In this document: in pieces, positions 27,127 to 34,747 of the stretch
Layout: every line of letters begins with the position of its first letter
How positions within the stretch are numbered: position 1 is the stretch's first letter
DNA from: Egibacter rhizosphaerae
GTDB lineage: Bacteria > Actinomycetota > Nitriliruptoria > Euzebyales > Egibacteraceae
Assembly: GCF_004322855.1 (NCBI RefSeq)
Contig: NZ_CP036402.1
Span: 2,046,001-2,110,000 of the forward strand
DNA length: 64,000 bases
Reading direction: 5' to 3'
Position numbers and translations under genes: made by a program
Notes under the pieces: model-generated
Database searches by the model: none
Told to the model about the DNA's origin: nothing
The model's input: only the letters and a program-made list of their open reading frames with translations

Positions 27127-28113
27127 GTGACCCGACCGCGCGTGTGCGTTCTCGCGACCGGCGGAACGATCGCGACCGTCACTCGCGGTGACCGGGTGTC
27201 GCTCCGCACGGGCGAGGAGCTCCTCGCAGAGGTTCCCGAGGCGGACGAGCTCGCGGCGCTCGAATGCCGGGACCTGCTGCGGCTCCCGAGCCATCTCATG
27301 GGCCTCGACGCCGTCGAACTCGTGGCCAGAACGGCGGTGATGGAGGCCGCGCGCGAGGACATCGGCGGCGTGGTGGTGCTCCACGGCACCGACATCCTCG
27401 AGGAGGTCGCGTTCCTCGCCGACCTCTGGCACGGCGGCGACGACCCGATCGTCTTCACCGGGGCGCAACGCCCTGCCGGGCACCCGGTGGGCGACGGGCC
27501 CGCGAACATTCGGGACGCGATTCTCGTCGCCGCCAGCGAGGTGGCCCGCGACGTCGGCGTCCTCGTGTGCCTCGGGGGGACCGTCATCCCGGCAGCCGCG
27601 GCCGGCAAGCGTCACACCGCGTCCTTGGAGCCGTTCGGTCCCGCCCGCGCCACCGTCGGTCAAGTCGCCGGGGACGCCTTCCTCCGGCACCAGGCGGTCG
27701 CTCGCCGCGACGCGTGGCCAGTGGCACCCCTCGGGCACCGGGTCGATCTGGTCCGGCTGGCAGCGGGCACCGACGGCGCCCTCGTGCGCGCCGCTGCCGA
27801 CGCGGGCGCAGCAGGGATCGTGCTGGAGGCGTTCGGCGCCGGGACCGCGCCCATGGACGTCGTCACGGCCGTCGACGACGTGACACGACGCGGCACGATC
27901 GTGCTGCTCGCGTCGCGGTGCGAGTCGGGCGGCGTGTGGTCGCAACCCGGTGACGGGTCCGCGAACCACTTCGCGGCTGTGGGCGCAGTCGCGGTCGGCG
28001 ATCTCGACGGGGCCAAGGCACGCATGCTGCTGCTCGCGGCCCTGGCCACGAGCGGCGGTGACCCGGAGGCGACGCGCAAGGCGATCGAGGCTTTGACCCC
28101 GACACCCGCCTGA
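27127..28113 (+). CDS. L-asparaginase family amidohydrolase
   Basis: A 328-residue bacterial asparaginase/glutaminase-type enzyme. The two catalytic threonine motifs are present: ATGGTIA near residue 10 and VLHGTDIL near residue 90, the latter with the Thr-Asp pair. VFTGAQRP and GDGPANIRDAI are further family blocks. It releases ammonia from asparagine or a similar amide. No signal peptide is seen, so it is cytoplasmic. GTG 27127 is preferred because GGAGG lies five bases upstream and the protein then starts just before the first motif; another GTG at 27100 would add nine residues. It is the last gene of the gntR-liv operon, next to the CE4 hydrolase, and its natural substrate may be the product of that enzyme rather than free asparagine. 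Confidence 0.9.
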   Translation: MTRPRVCVLATGGTIATVTRGDRVSLRTGEELLAEVPEADELAALECRDLLRLPSHLMGLDAVELVARTAVMEAAREDIGGVVVLHGTDILEEVAFLADLWHGGDDPIVFTGAQRPAGHPVGDGPANIRDAILVAASEVARDVGVLVCLGGTVIPAAAAGKRHTASLEPFGPARATVGQVAGDAFLRHQAVARRDAWPVAPLGHRVDLVRLAAGTDGALVRAAADAGAAGIVLEAFGAGTAPMDVVTAVDDVTRRGTIVLLASRCESGGVWSQPGDGSANHFAAVGAVAVGDLDGAKARMLLLAALATSGGDPEATRKAIEALTPTPA

Positions 28114-28125
28114 CCGCCACCGCGA

Positions 28126-28179
28126 CCGACCCGGCCGGACGCACCGAGGGTCGGATGGACCGCCCCTCAGGTCGAGGGG
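28126..28179. terminator. weak hairpins between convergent asparaginase and sigma genes
   Basis: CCGACCC/GGGTCGG (28126-28132 with 28148-28154) and CCCCTC/GAGGGG (28163-28168 with 28174-28179) are the only stem-loops in the convergent gap. The second includes the stop codon of the sigma gene. No T-run is present. Confidence 0.35.
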
Positions 28180-28838
28180 TCCTCGCGTCCCTCCCCCGTG
28201 CTCGAGGACGCCCCGGAGCGGATCTCCGGAGTACCGGCGCGCTTGCGCCACCCGATCGGGGACCCGCGGCCGTCGAGCGCGAACTCGCAGCACCGGTCCA
28301 ACTCGCTGGCGACCTGTCGGCGTGCCCGCTGGACCCGCGACTTCATCCCCGAGACCGAGATCCCGACGCGCTCGGCGGCCTCGGTGTGGGTCAGGCCCCG
28401 CTCCTCCACCAGCTCGAGCGCCTCGCGGTAGGGGGTGTCGAGGCGGTCGAGCAGGGGCGCCAGGCAGCCCACCACCTCGGCGCGCAGGGCGGCGGTCTCG
28501 GCATCGTCCTCCTCGCCGGGCTCGAGCGGCTCGGGCACGGTGTCGGTGGGTTGCTCGCGCTGGCGGCCGACCGCGCGATGGTGATCCACGATCGCGTTGC
28601 GTGTGATCTGGAAGACCCAGGGCAGGAGCCGGTCGCGGTCATCGAGGGTCTCGATGCGCTCGTGGATGCGCAGGAGCACGTCGGCGACGATGTCGTCGGC
28701 GTCGTCACGGTCGGCGACCCGCTTGCGGACGAACCCACCCAGCCGCCGGAGCAACTCCCGCCACGTCCCCTCGTCCAGCGAGGCGGCGCGGGCACTCGCC
28801 GCCTGGTGTGATGCCGACGGGTCAGCCATGCCGGTCAT
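28167..28838 (-). CDS. SigZ-like ECF RNA polymerase sigma factor
   Basis: A 223-residue sigma-70 family protein. Region 2 (DDADDIVADVLLRIHERI and LLPWVFQITRNAIVDHHR, residues about 45-90) binds the -10 element and core polymerase. Region 4 (LDTPYREALELVE, then LTHTEAAERVGISVSGMKSR) is a helix-turn-helix. A short extension follows with a Cys-Cys pair (ELDRCCEFALDGRG), typical of the SigZ group. No anti-sigma gene is adjacent. Start ATG 28838 has GGTGG nearby; ATG 28829 is an alternative. It is divergent from the ArsO-like flavoprotein gene, which together with an MFS gene is often linked to thiol or metalloid stress, so it may control that pair. Confidence 0.85.
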   Translation of the reverse strand: MTGMADPSASHQAASARAASLDEGTWRELLRRLGGFVRKRVADRDDADDIVADVLLRIHERIETLDDRDRLLPWVFQITRNAIVDHHRAVGRQREQPTDTVPEPLEPGEEDDAETAALRAEVVGCLAPLLDRLDTPYREALELVEERGLTHTEAAERVGISVSGMKSRVQRARRQVASELDRCCEFALDGRGSPIGWRKRAGTPEIRSGASSSTGEGREDPST

Positions 28839-28956
28839 CGTGCCACCGCGCGACGCCCGGACGTCATCAGCGAGCGCTCGAGGGCATGAACACGCATCGG
28901 TCGGCTCCTCGGTTCCTACGTGACTCCTTCCCCATTAGGACGTGCAACCGCGAGGA

Positions 28957-28984
28957 TGGACGCAGGGAAATTCGCCTGCGTCCA
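28957..28984. promoter_or_regulatory. perfect 10-bp inverted repeat upstream of the ArsO-like gene
   Basis: TGGACGCAGG (28957-28966) and CCTGCGTCCA (28975-28984) are perfect complements around GAAATTCG. The element lies in the 217-bp divergent gap between the sigma gene and the flavoprotein, 71 bases before the latter's start. It could be a dimer operator or an RNA hairpin in the leader. Confidence 0.5.
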
Positions 28985-29055
28985 CCGGGCAGCCTCCTCG
29001 TCTCCCCGGACGCAACGACGCGAGTGCACCATCCCGACCAGAACGAGGAGCCTCC

Positions 29056-30363
29056 ATGTCCACAGCACACACCTTCGACACCGATACCGAGACGCCGGTG
29101 GCGGTGCTCGGCGCCGGCCCGGTCGGGCTCGCCGCCACCGCCCACCTGCACGCGCGCGGCCTTCCGGTCGTCCTGCTCGAGGCCGGCGACCGGGTCGCGA
29201 CCGCCGTGCGCGAATGGGCGCACGTGCGGTTGTTCAGCCCGTGGGCGATGCTCGTCGATCCGGCCGCTCGGGAGCTCCTGGCACCCACCGGCTGGCGCGA
29301 GCCCGACCCCGAGGGCCTGCCCACCGGCGGCGAGTGGGTGACCGAGTACCTCCAGCCGCTGGCCGAGACGCCCGCGATCGCGCACGCGCTGCGCCTCTCC
29401 ACGCGGGTCGTCGCGGTCAGCCGGGAGCGCGCGGACCGGCTCGCCGACACCGACCGCGACCGACGTCCGTTCGTGCTCCACCTCCGCGGCCCGGGCGGCG
29501 AGCGGCGGCTGCGCGCCCGCGCGGTGATCGACGCGACCGGAACCTGGTTCAGCCCGAACCCGCTCGGCGCGGACGGGCTGCCCGCACTCGGGGAGGAGGC
29601 CGAGGGGGACCGGATCCCCAGCGGCATGCCCGACGTCCTGGGCGCCGACCGGACCGCGCACGCCGGCAGGCGCACCGCGATCGTGGGCAGCGGCCATTCC
29701 GCCCAACAGGTGATCGGTGATCTCGCCCGCCTCGTCGACGAGGAGCCCGGCACCGAGGTCGTGTGGGTCACCCGCGGCGACGGGCCCGCCTTCGGCGGCG
29801 GGAGCGCCGACCAGCTGCCCGCCCGCGCGGCGGTCGGCGAGACCGCGCAGGCCGCGGTGGATCGCCCCGGCATCGACCTGGTGACCCGCTTCCCGACCGA
29901 CGCCGTCACCCGGGACGAGCAGGGCGTCGTCCTGCACGCCGGCGACCGGTCCATCGGCCCCCTCGACGTCGTGGTGCGAGCCACCGGCTTCCGCCCCGAG
30001 CTGCGGCTGCTGGCCGAGTTGCGCCTCGACCTGCATCCCTCGGTGGAGAGCACGCGGGCGCTCGCCCCGCTCATCGATCCGAACGTGCACAGCTGCGGGA
30101 CCGTACCCCCGCACGGCGCCGCCGAGCTCGCGCATCCCGACGAGCCCGACCTCTACGTGGTCGGGATGAAGAGCTACGGGCGTGCCCCCACGTTCCTCGC
30201 GCGGACCGGGTACGAACAGGTGCGGTCGGTGGCCGCCGCGCTGGCCGGGGACGCGGAGTCGGCGCAGCGGATCGATCTCGAGCTCCCCGAGACGGGCGTG
30301 TGCGGCGCCCCCACCCCGACAGCCGAGCTCGCGACCATCGGGACGGGGTGCTGCGAGACGTGA
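29056..30363 (+). CDS. FAD-dependent oxidoreductase, ArsO-like flavoprotein
   Basis: A 435-residue flavin monooxygenase-like protein. It has an FAD-binding GxGxxG at VAVLGAGPVGLAATA (about residues 16-30), a second nucleotide-binding motif RTAIVGSGHSAQQVIGD near residue 210, and the ATG/D-type motif VRATGFRPEL near 315. The extreme C-terminus carries an adjacent cysteine pair (GTGCCET), a feature of many ArsO-type proteins encoded with arsenic-resistance genes. ArsO itself is weakly characterised. ATG 29056 has GAGGAG six bases upstream. The stop overlaps the GTG of the MFS gene (GTGA), so the two are translationally coupled. Metalloid detoxification is inferred from family context; no arsR, arsC or arsB is seen nearby. 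Confidence 0.82.
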   Translation: MSTAHTFDTDTETPVAVLGAGPVGLAATAHLHARGLPVVLLEAGDRVATAVREWAHVRLFSPWAMLVDPAARELLAPTGWREPDPEGLPTGGEWVTEYLQPLAETPAIAHALRLSTRVVAVSRERADRLADTDRDRRPFVLHLRGPGGERRLRARAVIDATGTWFSPNPLGADGLPALGEEAEGDRIPSGMPDVLGADRTAHAGRRTAIVGSGHSAQQVIGDLARLVDEEPGTEVVWVTRGDGPAFGGGSADQLPARAAVGETAQAAVDRPGIDLVTRFPTDAVTRDEQGVVLHAGDRSIGPLDVVVRATGFRPELRLLAELRLDLHPSVESTRALAPLIDPNVHSCGTVPPHGAAELAHPDEPDLYVVGMKSYGRAPTFLARTGYEQVRSVAAALAGDAESAQRIDLELPETGVCGAPTPTAELATIGTGCCET

Positions 30364-31742
30364 GCAGCCGCAGGACCCCGCCCGCCGAGGGGGAGGCCCC
30401 CGCCCGCACCCACGCGCTGGCGGGGGCGCTCGCGGTCACGGCGACCGTCGGGTACGGGGTCCTGCTCTACGCGTTCGGCGTCGTCCTCGAGCCGATGCGC
30501 GCCGAGCTGGGTTGGTCGAGCGCACAGGCCTCGGCCGGGCTGACCGTCGGCCTGGTGACCGCCGGCCTGTGCGCGCCGACGATCGGGCGCGCGATCGACC
30601 GGTTCGGCGCACGGGGCGTGATGGTCGCCGGCTCCCTGGTCGGCGGCACGGGCGTCGTCGCGTGGGCGAGCACGACGGGCTTCGTGACCTACGTGCTCGC
30701 GTGGGTCGTGATCGGCCTCGGCATGGCCATGTCCCTCTACGAGCCCGCGTTCGCCGCCATCACCCGGCACGCGCCCGGGCGGCGCCGCCGATCCGTGCTG
30801 GTGGTGACCGTCGCGGCCGGGTTCGCGAGCACGATCTTCATCCCGCTGACCGAGGCGCTGGCCAGCGCGCTCGGCTGGCGTGACGCCCTCTTGATCCTGG
30901 GTCTCGCCCTGGCCGCGATCGCCACGCCGCTGCACCTGCTCGGCCTCCCCCCGCGCGGGCGGGTCGTCGCCCCGGATCCCGCCGATCCTGCGGGCGCGGG
31001 CGCGACCGCGCCGGACGACGCCGCGGCCGGCCCGGAACCCGCCGCTGAACCGCCAGCCGCGCCCGGACCCGCGGCTCCCGCGCATCCGGCACCGGCTCCC
31101 CCGCCGGCGGCCGGCGCACCCGCGCACCAACCGCCGACGCTGGCCACCAGCCCCACGCTGCGCCGGCTCGTCCTCGCGCTCGTGCTCGGTGCCACCCCGA
31201 TGGTCGCGGTCGGCGCGCACCTCGTGGCCTTCCTGCTCGAAGCGGGCCGGTCCGCCGCGCTCGCGGCCGCGCTGGCGGGAGGCGTCGGCGTGGCCAAGGT
31301 CCTCGGGCGCCTCGTGGTGGGGCCGGCGCTCGGATGGCTGACCGCGCGCGCCGCCATGGCCGTGTCGTTCGGCTCTCAAGCGGTCGGCCTGCTCCTACCG
31401 CTGGTCGTCCCCACCCTCACCGCGGACGTCGCGATGGTCGTGCTGTTCGGCCTCGGCTCCGGGGCCATGACCGTCGTCAAGCCGCTCTACATCGTCGATC
31501 TGTTCGGGCTCCGGGGGTTCGGGGTCACCCAGGGCAGGGCCGTCCGGGTCGTGCAGCTCGCGCAGGCCGGCGCCCCGCTGCTGATCGGCGCGTTCGCGAC
31601 CCTCGCCGGCGGCTACTGGCCGGGCTGGCTCCTGCTCGCCGTCGGCAGCGCGGTGGCGGCCGTCCTCCTGCCACGCCCGGGGCACCCACCCCGACCGTTC
31701 ACCCCGCGGTCGCCAAGGCGCCGCTCGCGTGCGGCAAGCTAG
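30360..31742 (+). CDS. MFS transporter coupled to the ArsO-like flavoprotein
   Basis: A 460-residue major facilitator with about twelve hydrophobic segments in two halves. The loop after helix 2 carries a variant of the MFS motif (GRAIDRFGARGVMV). The central cytoplasmic loop is long and dominated by Ala and Pro (about residues 205-265). The start GTG overlaps the upstream stop codon by four bases. The pairing with an ArsO-like flavoprotein recalls known arsenical or organoarsenical exporters of the MFS class, but the substrate is not deducible. The C-terminus is basic. The next gene begins four bases after the stop. Confidence 0.85.
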   Translation: MSSRRTPPAEGEAPARTHALAGALAVTATVGYGVLLYAFGVVLEPMRAELGWSSAQASAGLTVGLVTAGLCAPTIGRAIDRFGARGVMVAGSLVGGTGVVAWASTTGFVTYVLAWVVIGLGMAMSLYEPAFAAITRHAPGRRRRSVLVVTVAAGFASTIFIPLTEALASALGWRDALLILGLALAAIATPLHLLGLPPRGRVVAPDPADPAGAGATAPDDAAAGPEPAAEPPAAPGPAAPAHPAPAPPPAAGAPAHQPPTLATSPTLRRLVLALVLGATPMVAVGAHLVAFLLEAGRSAALAAALAGGVGVAKVLGRLVVGPALGWLTARAAMAVSFGSQAVGLLLPLVVPTLTADVAMVVLFGLGSGAMTVVKPLYIVDLFGLRGFGVTQGRAVRVVQLAQAGAPLLIGAFATLAGGYWPGWLLLAVGSAVAAVLLPRPGHPPRPFTPRSPRRRSRAAS

Positions 31743-31746
31743 GGGC

Positions 31747-32493
31747 ATGACGACCCTCGACGTGGCCCTGCCGTCCCTGCCCAACCTGCGCGACCTCGGA
31801 GGACTGCCCACCCGCGACGGTGGCCGCATACGTCCCGGGGTGCTGCTGCGGAGCGAGTCGCCCTCGCTCGCCGAGCCGCACGACGCCGTCGCCCTCGCCG
31901 ACCGGTTCGGGGTGACCGACGTGATCGATCTCCGCCGCGACGACGAGGCGGAGCGCAAGCCGCTGCCACCGGCGCTGGCGGACCGTGTCCAGCGCCACGC
32001 GATCCCGTTCGCGGTGGAGGCCCCGCCGCACGTCAGCGACGCGATGTTCGCCTCCGACGAGATCCGCCCAGCCGATGTGGGCCGCTACTACGCGTGGATG
32101 GCCTCCGAGAACGTTGCCCAACTGCGCGCGGTCGCCGCGCGGGTCGCGGACGCCGACGGTGCGGTGCTCGTGCACTGCGCGATCGGCAAGGACCGCACCG
32201 GCGTCACGACCGCGCTGACGCTCCTGGGAGTCGGGGTCGAGGAGCGCCTCGTCATCGACGACTACGTCCGCAGCCACGCCGCGATGCGCATGACCCTGCC
32301 CCGCCACGATCCCGAGCTCACCGCCGACGACATCGACCGCGACGTACGTCTCGGCGCACCGGCGGAGGTGCTGGCGGCGTTCCTCGCGGCGCTGGGCGAG
32401 GAGCACGGCTCCGCCGACGGGTTCTGGCACGTGCTCGATCCCGAGGGCGGTCTGCGGGCCGCGCTCGACCGCCGCCTGGTCACGCGCGGCTGA
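31747..32493 (+). CDS. protein/lipid tyrosine phosphatase (MptpB-like)
   Basis: A 248-residue phosphatase of the Y_phosphatase3/MptpB group. It begins with NLRDLGGLPTRDGGRIRPGVLLRS, the N-terminal signature, and contains the P-loop VHCAIGKDRTGV (HCx5R, catalytic Cys near residue 143). The preceding DVIDLRRDDEAE block is also conserved. Relatives dephosphorylate phosphotyrosine, phosphoserine and phosphoinositides; here a cytoplasmic role is likely because no signal sequence is seen. ATG 31747 follows AGGGG. The gene is four bases behind the MFS stop, so it may share its transcript. Confidence 0.88.
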   Translation: MTTLDVALPSLPNLRDLGGLPTRDGGRIRPGVLLRSESPSLAEPHDAVALADRFGVTDVIDLRRDDEAERKPLPPALADRVQRHAIPFAVEAPPHVSDAMFASDEIRPADVGRYYAWMASENVAQLRAVAARVADADGAVLVHCAIGKDRTGVTTALTLLGVGVEERLVIDDYVRSHAAMRMTLPRHDPELTADDIDRDVRLGAPAEVLAAFLAALGEEHGSADGFWHVLDPEGGLRAALDRRLVTRG

Positions 32494-32513
32494 ACCCGCG
32501 CGAGCGACCGCTC

Positions 32514-33374
32514 ATGAGCGACGGACGTGCCGACGAGGCCGGGCTCGCCCGCGCGTTCGGGCCGCGCCTCGACGTGCGCGATCGGTTCGGTCCGCAACGC
32601 TCCGGACTGCTCGCGACGCTGCGCGGCCTGGACGGCTCGGAGTGGACCCGACCGACGGCCTGTCCGGGGTGGACGGTCGCCGACGTGGCCGCGCACCTGC
32701 TCGGCACCGACCTCTCCCGCTTGGCCCGGACGCGCGACGAGCACCCCGGTCCGGGGCCCGCGTCGGGCGAGCCGCTGACGCGCTTCATCGACCGGCACAA
32801 CGCCCAGTGGGTGGAGGCCGCGCAGCGGCTCAGTCCCCGCCTCCTGGTGGAGCTGCTGGCCTGGACGGGCCCGCAGATCGCCGATCTGTGGGCCGCCGCG
32901 GAGCTCGACGCGTTGGGCGAGGAGGTCTCGTGGGCGGGTCCCGGCGCCGCGCCGGTGTGGCTGGACGCGGCCCGGGACCTCACCGAGGTCTGGGTCCACC
33001 ACCAACAGATCTGGGAGGCCGTCGGCCTGCCGGTCGAAGATGACCCGGCGACGCTGCAGCCGATACTGGACACGTTCCTCCGGGCACTCCCGCACACGCT
33101 CGCGGACACCCCCGCGCCGGCCGGGAGCCGCCTGGCGTTCGTCGTGCCCGAACCAGCGGGCGGACGATGGACGGTCACGCGCGACACGGACGGCTGGGGG
33201 TTCGAGGAGCGACCCGAGGCCGGAACGAGCGTGACGCTCGATGCCGATACCACATGGCGGCTGGCGGTGCGGATGACCGATCCGCACACGGCCCGGTCCC
33301 ACGCTCGGATCGATGGCGACCAGCGGCTCGGGGAGGCCGCGCTCGAACTGCTCGCCATCATCCGCGAAGGTTGA
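32514..33374 (+). CDS. maleylpyruvate isomerase-type DinB-fold protein
   Basis: A 286-residue protein of the mycothiol-dependent maleylpyruvate isomerase N-terminal family. The four-helix DinB fold carries a metal/thiol-binding histidine in CPGWTVADVAAHLLGTDLS and later histidines in LTEVWVHHQQIWEAVG. The C-terminal half (from about residue 190) is an SCP2-like/alpha-beta domain typical of actinobacterial members. These proteins use mycothiol as cofactor for isomerase or transferase chemistry; the substrate here is unknown. ATG 32514 fits the conserved N-terminal helix, and an upstream extension overlaps the phosphatase gene. It lies 20 bases behind the phosphatase. Confidence 0.82.
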   Translation: MSDGRADEAGLARAFGPRLDVRDRFGPQRSGLLATLRGLDGSEWTRPTACPGWTVADVAAHLLGTDLSRLARTRDEHPGPGPASGEPLTRFIDRHNAQWVEAAQRLSPRLLVELLAWTGPQIADLWAAAELDALGEEVSWAGPGAAPVWLDAARDLTEVWVHHQQIWEAVGLPVEDDPATLQPILDTFLRALPHTLADTPAPAGSRLAFVVPEPAGGRWTVTRDTDGWGFEERPEAGTSVTLDADTTWRLAVRMTDPHTARSHARIDGDQRLGEAALELLAIIREG

Positions 33375-33445
33375 GGGAGACGGGGCGGCGTGAGTGTCAC
33401 CCGGCTCGGCCCGTCCCTGCCCACGAGATGCATCGCGACCGATGC

Positions 33446-33458
33446 GCGCGGTCCGCGC
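33446..33458. promoter_or_regulatory. GCGCGG-T-CCGCGC palindrome upstream of MerR-TipAS gene
   Basis: A perfect odd palindrome of six plus one plus six bases lies 85 bases before the MerR-type start, followed directly by the AT-rich CACAATTTG. MerR proteins bind dyads between -35 and -10, so this is a candidate operator. Confidence 0.45.
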
Positions 33459-33543
33459 ACAATTTGCGACCCGAAACGCGCGGCGCGGTTGACCCTCCCG
33501 CGACGTCAGGCCGCAGCCTTCGTCGAGCAAGGAGGTGGAACCC

Positions 33544-34302
33544 ATGCGATACACGGTCGGGGAGGTCGCCGAACTGGCGGGCGTCACGGTGCGCACGCTG
33601 CACCACTACGACGCGATCGGGCTGCTCGTCCCGAGCGAGCGCACCGCGGCGGGCTACCGCTGCTACACGTCCGAGGAGCTGGAGCGGCTGCAGCAGATCC
33701 TCGCCTACCGCGCGCTCGGGTTCGGCCTCGAGGAGATCGCGGTCCTGCTCGACGACCCGGCGGCTCGCCCGCGCGACCACCTCGCGCGGCAGCGGAAGAT
33801 CCTCGGCGAGCGGATCGCGCGGCTCGAGCACATGCTCGCGGCCGTCGACGAGGCATTGGAGGCCGACGACATGAACGTGAACCTGACACCCGAGGAGCGA
33901 CTCGAGCTCTTCGGCGACTGGCTGCCGGAGGACTACGAGGACGAAGCGTACGAACGCTGGGGCGACACCGACGCGTGGGCGCAGTCGAAGCAGCGCACCG
34001 CGCGGTACACCGCCGACGACTGGCGGGCCATCCAGGCGGAGGGCGCGGAGATCGAGCAAGGGCTCGCCGCCGCGCTCGCCGACGGGGAGGCGCCGGACAG
34101 CGAGCGGGCCATGGACCTCGCCGAGGCGCATCGGCAGCACCTCGTGCGCTGGTTCTACGACTGTGGCCACGAGATGCATCGGGGCCTCGGGCGCATGTAC
34201 GTCGACGACGAGCGGTTCACCGCCTACTACGAGCGCGTCGCGCCAGGTCTCGCCCGGTTCCTGCACGAGGCGATCGAGGCGAACGCCTCGCGCACCGCGT
34301 AA
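33544..34302 (+). CDS. MerR-family regulator with TipAS ligand domain
   Basis: A 252-residue regulator. The N-terminal MerR winged helix is clear (MRYTVGEVAELAGVTVRTLH, then YDAIGLLVPS, AAGYRCYT). It is followed by the dimerisation coiled coil (about residues 75-115) and a C-terminal TipAS domain (about 120-250), the globin-like fold that in Streptomyces TipAL binds thiopeptide antibiotics. Typical TipAS features are seen: WGDTDAWAQSKQRTARYTADDW and HRQHLVRWFYDCGHEMHRGL. Start ATG 33544 has a strong AAGGAGGT eight bases upstream. It likely activates its own promoter and perhaps drug-efflux genes elsewhere; the ligand is unknown. Confidence 0.92.
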   Translation: MRYTVGEVAELAGVTVRTLHHYDAIGLLVPSERTAAGYRCYTSEELERLQQILAYRALGFGLEEIAVLLDDPAARPRDHLARQRKILGERIARLEHMLAAVDEALEADDMNVNLTPEERLELFGDWLPEDYEDEAYERWGDTDAWAQSKQRTARYTADDWRAIQAEGAEIEQGLAAALADGEAPDSERAMDLAEAHRQHLVRWFYDCGHEMHRGLGRMYVDDERFTAYYERVAPGLARFLHEAIEANASRTA

Positions 34303-34317
34303 CACGAGGCGTTCGAC

Positions 34318-34629
34318 GTGCGCCGGTCCGTACCGCAGTCGAGTTTCGGCGACCGCGTGGTCGCCGTGGTCCGTGCACTCGGGCCCGGCGAGGTCGTGAG
34401 CTACGGCGACGTCGCGGCGGAGGCCGGCTCCCCCGGCGCCGCCCGGGCGGTCGGCCACGTGCTGCGCGAGGCCGACGGGCTGCCCTGGTGGCGGGTGGTC
34501 ACCGCCACCGGGCGCCTGGCTCCCGGCCTCGAGGTCGAGCAGGCCGCGCACCTACGGGCCGAGGGCGTCGCGGTCGCCGATGGCCACGTCAGCCGCGGAC
34601 CGCGTGACCGGCGACACTCGAACGAATGA
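34318..34629 (+). CDS. alkyltransferase-like protein (ATL, catalytically dead MGMT)
   Basis: A 103-residue protein of the O6-alkylguanine-DNA alkyltransferase fold. The DNA-binding helix region SYGDVAAEAGSPGAARAVGHV is conserved. The active-site motif PCHR of true methyltransferases is replaced by PWWR near residue 57, the hallmark of ATL proteins. ATLs bind O6-alkylguanine and hand lesions to nucleotide excision repair instead of repairing them. The GTG 34318 start gives the normal length. It is 15 bases after the MerR gene and likely co-transcribed. Confidence 0.88.
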   Translation: MRRSVPQSSFGDRVVAVVRALGPGEVVSYGDVAAEAGSPGAARAVGHVLREADGLPWWRVVTATGRLAPGLEVEQAAHLRAEGVAVADGHVSRGPRDRRHSNE

Positions 34630-34747
34630 TCGCCGGCTTGCTGCGCGAGGCCGACAGCCGCTGACGCCACAGCATCTCGGCATTGACGGTGCGGGCCCGC
34701 CGGTCGATCCTCGTCGCGAGCCCGGCACGCGGCCAGAGGGGGTGGAC

